DNA of 64,000 bases from an uncultured Bacteroidota bacterium (GTDB lineage: Bacteria; Bacteroidota; Bacteroidia; Bacteroidales; WCHB1-69): the NCBI GenBank assembly GCA_902786595.1, contig CADADB010000005.1, forward strand, positions 1 through 64,000. Reading direction: 5' to 3'. A model generated the notes under the pieces. That model ran no database searches. It was not told the DNA's origin and saw only the letters and a list, made by a program, of their open reading frames with translations. Every line of letters begins with the position of its first letter. The first letter of the stretch is position 1. The translations under genes were made by a program, and so were the position numbers. Below, one piece after another: positions 56,987-64,000 of the stretch.

Positions 56987-58147
56987 TTAGTTGCGTGCGG
57001 CTTGGATGACTACATCGGCGGCCTTCTGTGAGGCGGAGCCGTTGCCCAAGCGAGTATATAATTTCTCATATTGCGCTTTCATCGCGGCGATGTTCTGATC
57101 GTTTTCCGTGATGAGGCGCAATTCTTTTTCTAATCGTTCGGTGTTGTAGTCGTGTTGGATGAGCTCGGTCACCACGGGGGCGTCCATGATGAGGTTGGGC
57201 AGCGAGATGTAGTTGATGCCCGATATCAAGTGCTTGGCTATCAGGTAGGAAAGTTCGCTGCCGGCGTAGCAGACCACCTGCGGGGTGCCGATCATGGCGG
57301 TCTCCAAAGTGGCGGTGCCAGAGGCCACGATGGCGGCCTTGGCGTTGGCGAGTAGGGGATAGGTCTGGTCGCAGACTGTCCGTATATTGCCGTTTTGTAG
57401 AGACGTGCCATGGCGCGTCTCTACAGGCGTTTGCAAATATTTGTCGTACAGCTCCTTCGGGAGCCACGAGACGGTGGAGACCACGAATTGGTATTGCGGG
57501 AACCGCTCTACCATCTGCAGCATCTGCGGTAGGATGGCGTTGATTTCCTGCTTGCGGCTGCCGGGCAGCAGCGCGATGATCTCTTTGTCTTCTAATTTGT
57601 TAATTGTCCTGAAGTTGCGGACATCCTCGCGTTGGGGCAGGTCGCGGCTGACGGCATCTAACAGCGGATGACCTACATAGTGCACGTCCATGCCGTGTTT
57701 GGCGTAGAAATCCTTCTCGAAAGGCAAAATGACCATCATTTCATCGACATCGCGCTTGATTTGCTTGATGCGGCCTTTCTTCCACGCCCAAATCTGGGGC
57801 GAGATGTAGTAAACGACCTTGATATGGTGCTGTTTGGCGAATTCGGCGATGCGCAGGTTGAAGCCGGGAAGATCGACCAGCACGAGCACGTCGGGTTTCC
57901 AGTCGAGGATGTCGGCTTTGCAGCGTTTCATGTTGCCTAACACCTCTTTCAGGTGCACAAAAACCTCCCAGAACCCCATGTAGGCCATGTCGCGGTAGTG
58001 GATGAGCAGCTCGGCGCCGGCGGAGCGCATCAAGTCGCCGCCGCAGCCGCGAAACTGTGCTGCGGAATCTTTCTCCCGGATGGCTTTGATGAGGTTGGAG
58101 GCGTGCAGGTCGCCCGACGCTTCCCCGGCCACGACGTAATACTTCAT
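56987..58147 (-). CDS. lpxB: Lipid-A-disaccharide synthase
   Basis: A 386-residue glycosyltransferase that joins UDP-2,3-diacylglucosamine and lipid X in lipid A synthesis. It has VAGEASGDLHASNLIKAI (about 5-22), FVHLKEVLGN, DLPGFNLRIA, the LLPGSRKQEI loop (about 194-203) and ASGTATLETAM near 270. It carries an insertion of about ten residues (VETRHGTSLQ, about 242-251) encoded exactly by a 28-bp GTAGAGACG palindrome, so a repeat has landed in frame in the gene. It converges on the response regulator. Confidence 0.93.
   Translation of the reverse strand: MKYYVVAGEASGDLHASNLIKAIREKDSAAQFRGCGGDLMRSAGAELLIHYRDMAYMGFWEVFVHLKEVLGNMKRCKADILDWKPDVLVLVDLPGFNLRIAEFAKQHHIKVVYYISPQIWAWKKGRIKQIKRDVDEMMVILPFEKDFYAKHGMDVHYVGHPLLDAVSRDLPQREDVRNFRTINKLEDKEIIALLPGSRKQEINAILPQMLQMVERFPQYQFVVSTVSWLPKELYDKYLQTPVETRHGTSLQNGNIRTVCDQTYPLLANAKAAIVASGTATLETAMIGTPQVVCYAGSELSYLIAKHLISGINYISLPNLIMDAPVVTELIQHDYNTERLEKELRLITENDQNIAAMKAQYEKLYTRLGNGSASQKAADVVIQAARN
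57397..57424. repeat. Palindrome inserted in the lpxB coding sequence
   Basis: 28 bp, near-perfect: GTAGAGACG, then TGCCATGGCG, then CGTCTCTAC, with one mismatched pair. It belongs to the same family as 38189-38216, 45727-45756 and 53000-53027. It encodes VETRHGTSL in LpxB. Confidence 0.8.
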
Positions 58148-58155
58148 CGGCTATG

Positions 58156-58608
58156 TTATTGGGCCAAAAGCCGTTTCACGATGTCGGACACCTGTTTGTT
58201 GTCGGCCTTGCCGGCGAACGTTTTGGTGGCCATGCCCATCACCTTGCCCATGTCCTTCATGCCGCTGAAGCCGTTGTCAGCGATAATGCCCTTGATGGTC
58301 GCTTCAACCTCTTCAGGGGAAAGCATTTGCGGCAGATATGTCTGGATGATGTCGAGCTGGAACTGTTCCTCGGCAGCTAAATCCTCACGGTTCTGCGCCT
58401 TGTAGGTCTCCGCCGACTCCTGGCGTTGTTTCACCAACTGTTTCAGAATCTTGATTTCGGACTCCTCGTCAAGGTCTCCGCCGCCGCCCTTTTGGGTCTT
58501 GGCCAACAGGATGGCCGATTTCACAGCGCGTAAAGCGTTGAGTTTCTGGGATTCACGTGCCAACATCGCGGCTTTGATGTCTTCGTTGATTTTTTGTTCT
58601 AATGCCAT
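58156..58608 (-). CDS. yqeY: GatB/YqeY domain protein
   Basis: A 150-residue helical protein (MALEQKINEDIKAAMLARES start; LNALRAVKSAIL; YLPQMLSPEEVEATIKGII; MKDMGKVMGMATKTFAGKAD). The YqeY domain also forms the C-terminal tRNA-binding part of GatB, but stand-alone forms have no settled role. The start at 58608 begins the domain; upstream in-frame codons are unlikely. It lies 8 bp upstream of lpxB on the same strand, so the two are probably one operon. Confidence 0.9.
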   Translation of the reverse strand: MALEQKINEDIKAAMLARESQKLNALRAVKSAILLAKTQKGGGGDLDEESEIKILKQLVKQRQESAETYKAQNREDLAAEEQFQLDIIQTYLPQMLSPEEVEATIKGIIADNGFSGMKDMGKVMGMATKTFAGKADNKQVSDIVKRLLAQ

Positions 58609-58674
58609 AATCGTCTGTTTTTTTATATGTTTTGAACAAGAGCGCAAAAATAAACAAATTATGAATATGCTTTA

Positions 58675-58741
58675 TTTAGCTTTTGGCTTTTAGCTATTAG
58701 CTTTTGACCTTTGGGCTTTGAACCTTTGAACCTTGAACTTA
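58675..58741. repeat. Degenerate AGCTTTTGGC / TTTGAACC repeat
   Basis: Imperfect TTAGCTTTTGGCTTTTAG units are followed by TTTGAACC units. It lies between the divergent yqeY and porin genes. Confidence 0.6.
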
Positions 58742-58768
58742 CAATAGTAGAACAACCAACCATTTTAT

Positions 58769-58776
58769 TATTTTTG
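58769..58776 (+). promoter_or_regulatory. -7 box of the porin gene
   Basis: TATTTTTG followed by CATTTAAAAA, 32 bp before the ATG at 58809. Confidence 0.55.
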
Positions 58777-58808
58777 CATTTAAAAACAATTAGTTATAGG
58801 TTTGTTTT

Positions 58809-59987
58809 ATGGTTTTGATAATGAATAATATACGAAAGGTACCCTGTTCGTGTTTTGTGCTTTTGAGTCTTGTTTTTGCTTTTGTGCTTTCTTTTTGCCC
58901 GTTGAACCATGCTTTTGGGCAGAATGACACGCTTTCTGGCAAGCAGAAAAAGGAGCGCGATTGGAAGATCAGCGATTTCATTCAGATTCATGGGTTTGTG
59001 GATACACAATATGGTCACGAATGGCAACGCGAGAATGAGGGTACGCTGACACAGAGCGATGTGATCATGCTCCGCCGTGCCCGTTTCGAATTCTCGGGCA
59101 AATTTCACCCGATGATAGACTTCCGCCTGCAGGCCGATATGGCCTTTACCCCGCGGCTGATGGATGCGTGGTTGCGCGTGAAATTCTGCAAGTACGCCCA
59201 CCTCTGGATCGGGCAGATCAAAACTCCTTATACAATGGACAACTTCCTGACGCCGTTGGAATTGGAGTTTGTGGAACTGTCGCAGTCGGTGGCGGCATTG
59301 GCGGGCTTTGTCGATGTCTCTGGGATTCCCGAATACGCCAATGGTCTGGAAATCGGTGCGATGCTGTCGGGTACGTTGGTGGATTACAAGCAAGGCGACG
59401 AGCGTATTCCCATCCTGAAATACTATGCCGGCATCTTCGGCGGCGCAGGCATCAACATCCGCAAGGACAACCTGAGCAAGGACTTCTCGGCGCGGCTGGA
59501 TTTCTACCCGTTCGTGAAGAACTTCCGGCTGTCGGGGTCGGTTTATTACGGCAATTACCCGCTCTACAAAGAGCGAAACGCACCGCGCAACCGCTGGTCG
59601 GCAGGCACAGAATACCTTGGCAAGCACTGGACAGCCCGTGCAGAGTACCTGCAGGGCACCACGGGCATCGCTGAGGATGACCCGATGACGCTCGATTCGG
59701 TGTATCTGGTGAAGACGCAGGGACTATACGCCTTCGTCGGCTACTGGTTCTACATGGGGTGGGGGAGCAAGAGCAACGTGCAGCAGCGCATTCGTCCGCT
59801 TTTCCGCTACGACTACTACGTCCGCGACAGACAGATTCCGAAAACCACCGCGCACTATTTCTCCTTCGACCTCGAATGGTGGCCCGAGGAGCACGTGCGC
59901 GTCCACCTCGACTACACGCTCAAGCGCCGTGCCGCCTACGAGAAGTTGGGGCATTCGCTGGCGGCGAAGGTGTCGGTGAGGTTTTGA
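58809..59987 (+). CDS. Outer-membrane porin, phosphate-selective porin O/P type
   Basis: A 392-residue outer-membrane protein with a signal peptide (about 5-37, ending NHAFGQ), a barrel of alternating residues (IQIHGFVDTQYGHEW, LRRARFEFSGKFHPMIDFRLQADM, ARAEYLQG) and a C-terminal Phe (KVSVRF). The 'LRRARFEFSGKF' pattern is typical of the phosphate-selective porin O/P family. Substrate specificity cannot be told from sequence. An alternative start is ATG 58821. Confidence 0.87.
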   Translation: MVLIMNNIRKVPCSCFVLLSLVFAFVLSFCPLNHAFGQNDTLSGKQKKERDWKISDFIQIHGFVDTQYGHEWQRENEGTLTQSDVIMLRRARFEFSGKFHPMIDFRLQADMAFTPRLMDAWLRVKFCKYAHLWIGQIKTPYTMDNFLTPLELEFVELSQSVAALAGFVDVSGIPEYANGLEIGAMLSGTLVDYKQGDERIPILKYYAGIFGGAGINIRKDNLSKDFSARLDFYPFVKNFRLSGSVYYGNYPLYKERNAPRNRWSAGTEYLGKHWTARAEYLQGTTGIAEDDPMTLDSVYLVKTQGLYAFVGYWFYMGWGSKSNVQQRIRPLFRYDYYVRDRQIPKTTAHYFSFDLEWWPEEHVRVHLDYTLKRRAAYEKLGHSLAAKVSVRF

Positions 59988-59988
59988 G

Positions 59989-60148
59989 AATGTTGAATGC
60001 TGAATGCTGAATGTTGAATGCTGAATGTTGAATGCTGAATGTTGAATGCTAAATGCTGAATGTTGAATGCTGAATGTTGAATGCTGAATGTTGAATGCTG
60101 AATGTTGAATGCTGAATGTTGAATGCTGAATGTTGAATGTTGAATGGT
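59989..60148. repeat. Long degenerate TGAATG(C/T)T tandem repeat
   Basis: About 160 bp of imperfect GAATGTTGAATGCT units begin immediately after the porin stop codon. Alternation of GCTGAATG and GTTGAATG suggests slippage or recombination between units. It is the largest tandem array in the window. Confidence 0.85.
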
Positions 60149-60203
60149 TTAAGTCAATAGTCAATTTTTAGAATTAGTGTAACATTCATATTAAAGGATT
60201 TTG

Positions 60204-60211
60204 TATCTTTG
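60204..60211 (+). promoter_or_regulatory. -7 box of the DPP-IV gene
   Basis: TATCTTTG followed by CAGC, 20 bp before the ATG. Confidence 0.6.
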
Positions 60212-60231
60212 CAGCTTAAAATTTTTCGCCG

Positions 60232-62421
60232 ATGAAGAAACATTTATTATTTACACTCCTTCTTGTGTTTATAGGGATTTGCGGATTCTCGCAGTCGAAG
60301 AAAATCACCGTTGAAGAGATTTGGGACAACTTTTCGTTTTACCCGCGCGGGGTGGCCGGCTACACCGCCATGCCCGTGAGTGACGATTACACCGTCATCA
60401 AACGCGCTGGCATCGAACGGCATCATTTCAGTGATGGTTCTGTTGCCGGTATTATATTATCGCACAGTGATTTGAGTGCGTTATCTAAAGAAAAACTTTC
60501 AGTGGCGGGCATCAGCGATTATGCCTTCTCTGCTGATGAGAAGAAGATTATGCTGGCCTTCGATCAGGAGAGCATCTACAGACGTTCTTCTTTGGCTCAT
60601 TACTACGTTTATGACATTGAAGGAAAGAAACTTATACCGATTTCCGACACGGCGCATCTGCTCCGCTTTGCCGAACTCTCCAAGGATGGCAGCAAGGTGG
60701 TCTTCGCCCGCGATTGCGACCTCTATTACCAGGATTTGACCACGGGCAAGATAGTGCGCATCACCCGCGACGGCAAGCCCAACCACATCCTGAACGGCTT
60801 CGCGGATTGGGTTTATGAGGAGGAACTTGACATGTCACAGGCCGCTTCCTGGTCGCCCGACGGTACCAAGATCGCCTACCTCCGTTTCGACGAGAGCCGC
60901 GTGAAAGAATACACCATCCCGATGTACGATGAGCTTTATCCCACGGATTTCAAGTACAAATACCCGAAGGCCGGTGAGGACAACTCTCTCGTGGAGGTAC
61001 ACATCTACGACCTTGCGACCGGCACCGACACCCGTCTTGACCTCGGCGACAACAGCAACTGTTATTTCCCGCGTGTCTATTGGTTGCCCAACAGCCGCGA
61101 CGCCATCGTGCTGAAACTCAACCGCCATCAGAACCAACTTGATTTCATCCGTTACAACACTGTTACCAAGGCGCAAGATGTTGTCTATCAGGATGTCAAC
61201 GAGAAATGGCTGGATGTGACTGACAACTACTACTTCTTGAAAGACAACAACTCCATGATTGTTACTTCCGAGCGCAACGGCTTCAACCACATCTACAAAG
61301 TAACTTTTGGCGGCGAAATCAAGCAACTGACCAACGGACAATGGGAAGTGAATGAGATTCAATTTGTTGACGAAGCTAAAAAGCAGATTTACTACCTTTC
61401 AAATGAATCTGGTGTGTTGAACCGCGACCTCTACGTCATCAATTATGACAGCAAGAAGATTAAGAAACAACTGCTGACTGCTGGAAACGGTTGGGCGAGC
61501 ACGGAGTTCTGTCCGAACGGCAACTACTACCGCTTGCAATACTCCGACTTGAACACGCTTCCGAAATACACCATCAACGATAAGACTGGCAAGGAGTTGC
61601 GTGTGTTGAACGACAACCAGAACGTGAAGAAAACGATGGACGAATATGGCTTCGTGAAGCGCGAGATCATTAGCTTCACCACCGCTGATGGCGTGACGCT
61701 GTACGGCTGGATGATGAAGCCGGCCAATTTCGATCCTTCCAAGAAATATCCGGTGATGATGAACTGCTACGGCGGTCCCGGCTCGCAGCAGGTTATGAAC
61801 GCTTACAGCAGCGCTATGGACCTCGCCTTCTATCAGATGTTGGCGCAGCACGGCTACATCAGCGTTTGTGTTGACGGTCGCGGTACGGCCACCCGTGGCG
61901 ACGCCTTCAAGAAGGTGATTTACCAGCAGATGGGCAAGTACGAGGCCATCGACCAGATTGCCGCGGCCAACTGGCTCAAGAAGCAGTCCTACGTGGATGG
62001 CGAGCGCATCGGCATCTGGGGATGGAGCTTCGGCGGTTATCTCTCCGCTTTGTCGATGTTCCGTGGCGACGGTGCCTTCAAGATGGCCATCTCGGTGGCG
62101 CCCGTCACCAACTGGCGTTACTACGACAACATCTACACCGAGCGTTTCATGCGCACCCCGCAGGAGAACCCCGACGGCTACGACCTCAACTCTCCGACAA
62201 CTTACGCCAAGGACCTCAAAGGCAAGTACTTGCTGATTCATGGCACCGCCGACGACAACGTCCACTTCCAGAACGCCATGGAGTTGGTGAAGGGCTTGAA
62301 CGCGGCCGGCATCGAATACGACCAGTTCTTCTTCCCCAACAAGAACCACTTCATCATGGGCGGGAACACGAGGACGTATTTGTATAACAAGTTGGCGAAA
62401 TATATTTTGGAGAATTTGTAG
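60232..62421 (+). CDS. Dipeptidyl peptidase IV (S9B family)
   Basis: A 729-residue secreted serine peptidase. Signal peptide (about 1-20), an eight-bladed-propeller N-terminal region (about 40-470), and a catalytic domain with GWSFGGYLSAL (Ser about 602), HGTADDNVHFQNAMEL (Asp about 668) and KNHFIMGG (His about 703). It removes X-Pro or X-Ala dipeptides, probably in the periplasm or on the surface, in peptide nutrition. Normal length. Its stop is followed at once by a degenerate repeat. Confidence 0.95.
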   Translation: MKKHLLFTLLLVFIGICGFSQSKKITVEEIWDNFSFYPRGVAGYTAMPVSDDYTVIKRAGIERHHFSDGSVAGIILSHSDLSALSKEKLSVAGISDYAFSADEKKIMLAFDQESIYRRSSLAHYYVYDIEGKKLIPISDTAHLLRFAELSKDGSKVVFARDCDLYYQDLTTGKIVRITRDGKPNHILNGFADWVYEEELDMSQAASWSPDGTKIAYLRFDESRVKEYTIPMYDELYPTDFKYKYPKAGEDNSLVEVHIYDLATGTDTRLDLGDNSNCYFPRVYWLPNSRDAIVLKLNRHQNQLDFIRYNTVTKAQDVVYQDVNEKWLDVTDNYYFLKDNNSMIVTSERNGFNHIYKVTFGGEIKQLTNGQWEVNEIQFVDEAKKQIYYLSNESGVLNRDLYVINYDSKKIKKQLLTAGNGWASTEFCPNGNYYRLQYSDLNTLPKYTINDKTGKELRVLNDNQNVKKTMDEYGFVKREIISFTTADGVTLYGWMMKPANFDPSKKYPVMMNCYGGPGSQQVMNAYSSAMDLAFYQMLAQHGYISVCVDGRGTATRGDAFKKVIYQQMGKYEAIDQIAAANWLKKQSYVDGERIGIWGWSFGGYLSALSMFRGDGAFKMAISVAPVTNWRYYDNIYTERFMRTPQENPDGYDLNSPTTYAKDLKGKYLLIHGTADDNVHFQNAMELVKGLNAAGIEYDQFFFPNKNHFIMGGNTRTYLYNKLAKYILENL

Positions 62422-62480
62422 TGAGCAGTGAGCAGTGAACAGTGAATAGTGAATTCAAATCACAAATCACAAATCACAAA
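62419..62480. repeat. Degenerate AGTGAGCAGTGAAC repeat
   Basis: Units AGTGAGC, AGTGAAC, AGTGAATAG, then CACAAAT units, starting at the DPP-IV stop codon and leading to hppA. Confidence 0.65.
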
Positions 62481-62524
62481 AAAAGAAACAACTTAACTAA
62501 ATTATTCATAAAACCCAAAAAAGT

Positions 62525-64000
62525 ATGGAAAATCTTGTAAAGTATGTATGGATCGTGTTTTGCGCATCCGTCGTCGCATTGGGTTTCGCGTTCTTCTTCT
62601 ATCGCAGAATGCTGAAGGAAGACGAAGGCACTCCCACTATGCGTGAAATCGCCTCGCACGTCCGCAAGGGCGCCATGGCTTACCTGAAACAGCAGTACAA
62701 GGTGGTGACAATCGTGTTCATCGTCTTGGCCATCCTGTTCTTCATCATGTCGATCTTTGATCTGCAGAACGGCTGGGTCTGGTTCGCTTTCCTGACCGGC
62801 GGTTTCTTCTCCGGTTTGGCTGGCTTCCTCGGCATGAAGACCGCCACTTATGCCTCTGCACGTACCGCCAACGGTGCTCGTCAGACTCTCAACAAGGGTT
62901 TGCAGATCGCCTTCCGCAGCGGTGCTGTCATGGGCTTGACGGTCGTTGGTCTCGCGTTGCTCGACGTTTCCGTGTGGTTCTTCATCCTCGACCATTTCAT
63001 TCCTGAGGAACACCATCTGGTGATCATCACCACCACGATGCTGACCTTCGGTATGGGTGCTTCCACACAAGCGTTGTTCGCACGTGTGGGCGGCGGTATT
63101 TACACCAAAGCCGCTGACGTGGGCGCTGACCTTGTCGGTAAGACCGAATACAACATCCCTGAGGACGACCCGCGCAACCCCGCTACCATCGCCGATAACG
63201 TGGGCGACAATGTGGGTGACGTTGCTGGTATGGGTGCTGACCTGTACGAGTCCTACGCTGGCTCCATCCTCTCCACCATGGCTCTCGGTGCTGCCGCTTT
63301 CGCCACCCTCGGTGCCGAAATGCAGATGCGCTCCATCCTCGCTCCTATGATGATTGCCGCCGTTGGCGTGATTCTCTCTGTGATCGGTATCTTCATGGTT
63401 CGCACTAAAGAAGACGCCACGATGACTGAACTGCTCAAGGCCCTCAGCCGCGGTACCAACACCGCCGCTTGCCTCATCGCAGTGGCCACGTTCTGCATCA
63501 TGTATGTGCTCTTCAAGGATTCCACCGACATCGTGTGGTGGCAGGTCTCCCTCTCTGTAGTTGTGGGTCTGCTCGCCGGCGTGATTATCGGTAAATCAAC
63601 GGAATACTACACCTCCCAATCCTTCAAACCGACACAGAAGGTCGCTGAGGCATCCCAGACGGGTCCTGCCACGGTCATCATCTCCGGTATCGGCTTGGGT
63701 ATGATTTCCACGGTCATCCCGGTGCTCACCATCGGTGTGGCCATCATCCTCGCTTTCTTGTGCGCCAATGGTTTCCAGATCGAGTTCAATGCCATCAACC
63801 TCTCCAAGGGTCTTTACGGTATCGGTATCGCAGCTGTGGGTATGCTTTCCACGCTGGGTATCACCTTGGCTACCGACGCTTACGGTCCTATCGCCGACAA
63901 TGCCGGTGGTAACGCCGAGATGAGCGGTTTGGAACCTGAAGTTCGTAAACGCACTGACGCTCTCGACGCGCTGGGTAACACCACCGCTGCCACGGGTAAG
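62525..64000 (+). CDS. hppA: K+-dependent membrane pyrophosphatase (3' partial)
   Basis: Ion-pumping inner-membrane pyrophosphatase. 492 codons are present and the frame is open to the window end, so about a third is missing. Many membrane helices are visible. Signature motifs are DVGADLVGKTEYNIPEDDPR (about 199-218), NPATIADNVGDNVGDVAGMG, and DNAGGNAEMS (about 459-468). The last visible stretch GNTTAATGK has Ala at the K+-dependence position, as in K+-dependent Na+ or H+ pumps. The start is ATG 62525, in the clear after the repeats. Confidence 0.94.
   Translation, partial: MENLVKYVWIVFCASVVALGFAFFFYRRMLKEDEGTPTMREIASHVRKGAMAYLKQQYKVVTIVFIVLAILFFIMSIFDLQNGWVWFAFLTGGFFSGLAGFLGMKTATYASARTANGARQTLNKGLQIAFRSGAVMGLTVVGLALLDVSVWFFILDHFIPEEHHLVIITTTMLTFGMGASTQALFARVGGGIYTKAADVGADLVGKTEYNIPEDDPRNPATIADNVGDNVGDVAGMGADLYESYAGSILSTMALGAAAFATLGAEMQMRSILAPMMIAAVGVILSVIGIFMVRTKEDATMTELLKALSRGTNTAACLIAVATFCIMYVLFKDSTDIVWWQVSLSVVVGLLAGVIIGKSTEYYTSQSFKPTQKVAEASQTGPATVIISGIGLGMISTVIPVLTIGVAIILAFLCANGFQIEFNAINLSKGLYGIGIAAVGMLSTLGITLATDAYGPIADNAGGNAEMSGLEPEVRKRTDALDALGNTTAATGK

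Noticed and set aside
59989-60148. CRISPR or satellite array
   Set aside because: The units are too short and too irregular, with no spacers; it is a degenerate tandem repeat.
1-64000. rRNA or tRNA genes
   Set aside because: No conserved rRNA segments or tRNA-like cloverleaf with GTTCGA-type arms were recognised by eye; a tRNAscan run would be decisive.

Overview
The window reads as a chromosomal segment of a Bacteroidota bacterium, most likely order Bacteroidales. The -7 boxes fit TAnnTTTG, often followed by GCCGCGT, and start codons rarely have a strong Shine-Dalgarno sequence. Gene content also fits: ftsH / LUD protein / cdsA, TonB-ExbD-ExbB, Omp85-like and phosphate-porin-like outer-membrane proteins, DPP-IV and a membrane pyrophosphatase. 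I saw no rRNA, tRNA or CRISPR array.

Left core, 1-16.6 kb: ftsH (5' end cut by the window), a LUD-domain gene, cdsA, an Omp85-like protein, folC, a TonB/ExbD/ExbB set, ftsK, tlyA, a PIN toxin with a tiny antitoxin-like gene, and dnaE. Right core, 53-64 kb: trpS, a VWA membrane protein, an OmpR-type response regulator, lpxB, yqeY, a porin, DPP-IV and hppA (3' end cut).

Between them, 16.6-53 kb is an accessory, defence-like island. It holds an AddB/AddA-like nuclease-helicase pair, two McrB-McrC restriction loci, rmuC, an RtcB-PrfH ribosome/RNA repair pair, an AAA+ ATPase, a GIY-YIG nuclease, two related HExxH proteins and many unrecognised small genes. Three of the genes share a C-terminal module that looks like a winged helix. 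Gene debris is present: a frameshifted gene at 28.6 kb, a truncated nuclease-like fragment at 35.2 kb and a nucleotidase fragment at 41.5 kb.

The most unusual signals are regulatory. (1) Four island transcripts, including both mcrBC loci, begin with a related leader of about 90 nt that folds as an H-type pseudoknot. Both stems change sequence between copies but keep pairing, and the second stem ends 11-22 nt before the start codon. (2) Eight sites match TGCTA-N-TAGCA or the variant TGCTACTCGCA. Seven lie exactly 28 bp upstream of a -7 box and the eighth 27 or 28 bp, which suggests one island-wide regulon. (3) trpS and rtcB-prfH share a promoter module: a 28-bp palindrome 40 bp upstream of the -7 box.

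Repeats are abundant. Three copies of a roughly 285-bp GC-rich inverted-repeat element lie at 24.6, 49.8 and 50.5 kb. Palindromes built on GTAGAGACG also occur inside lpxB and at the end of a small gene. Short degenerate tandem phrases abut many stop codons. Several coding ends appear to be made from repeat DNA.
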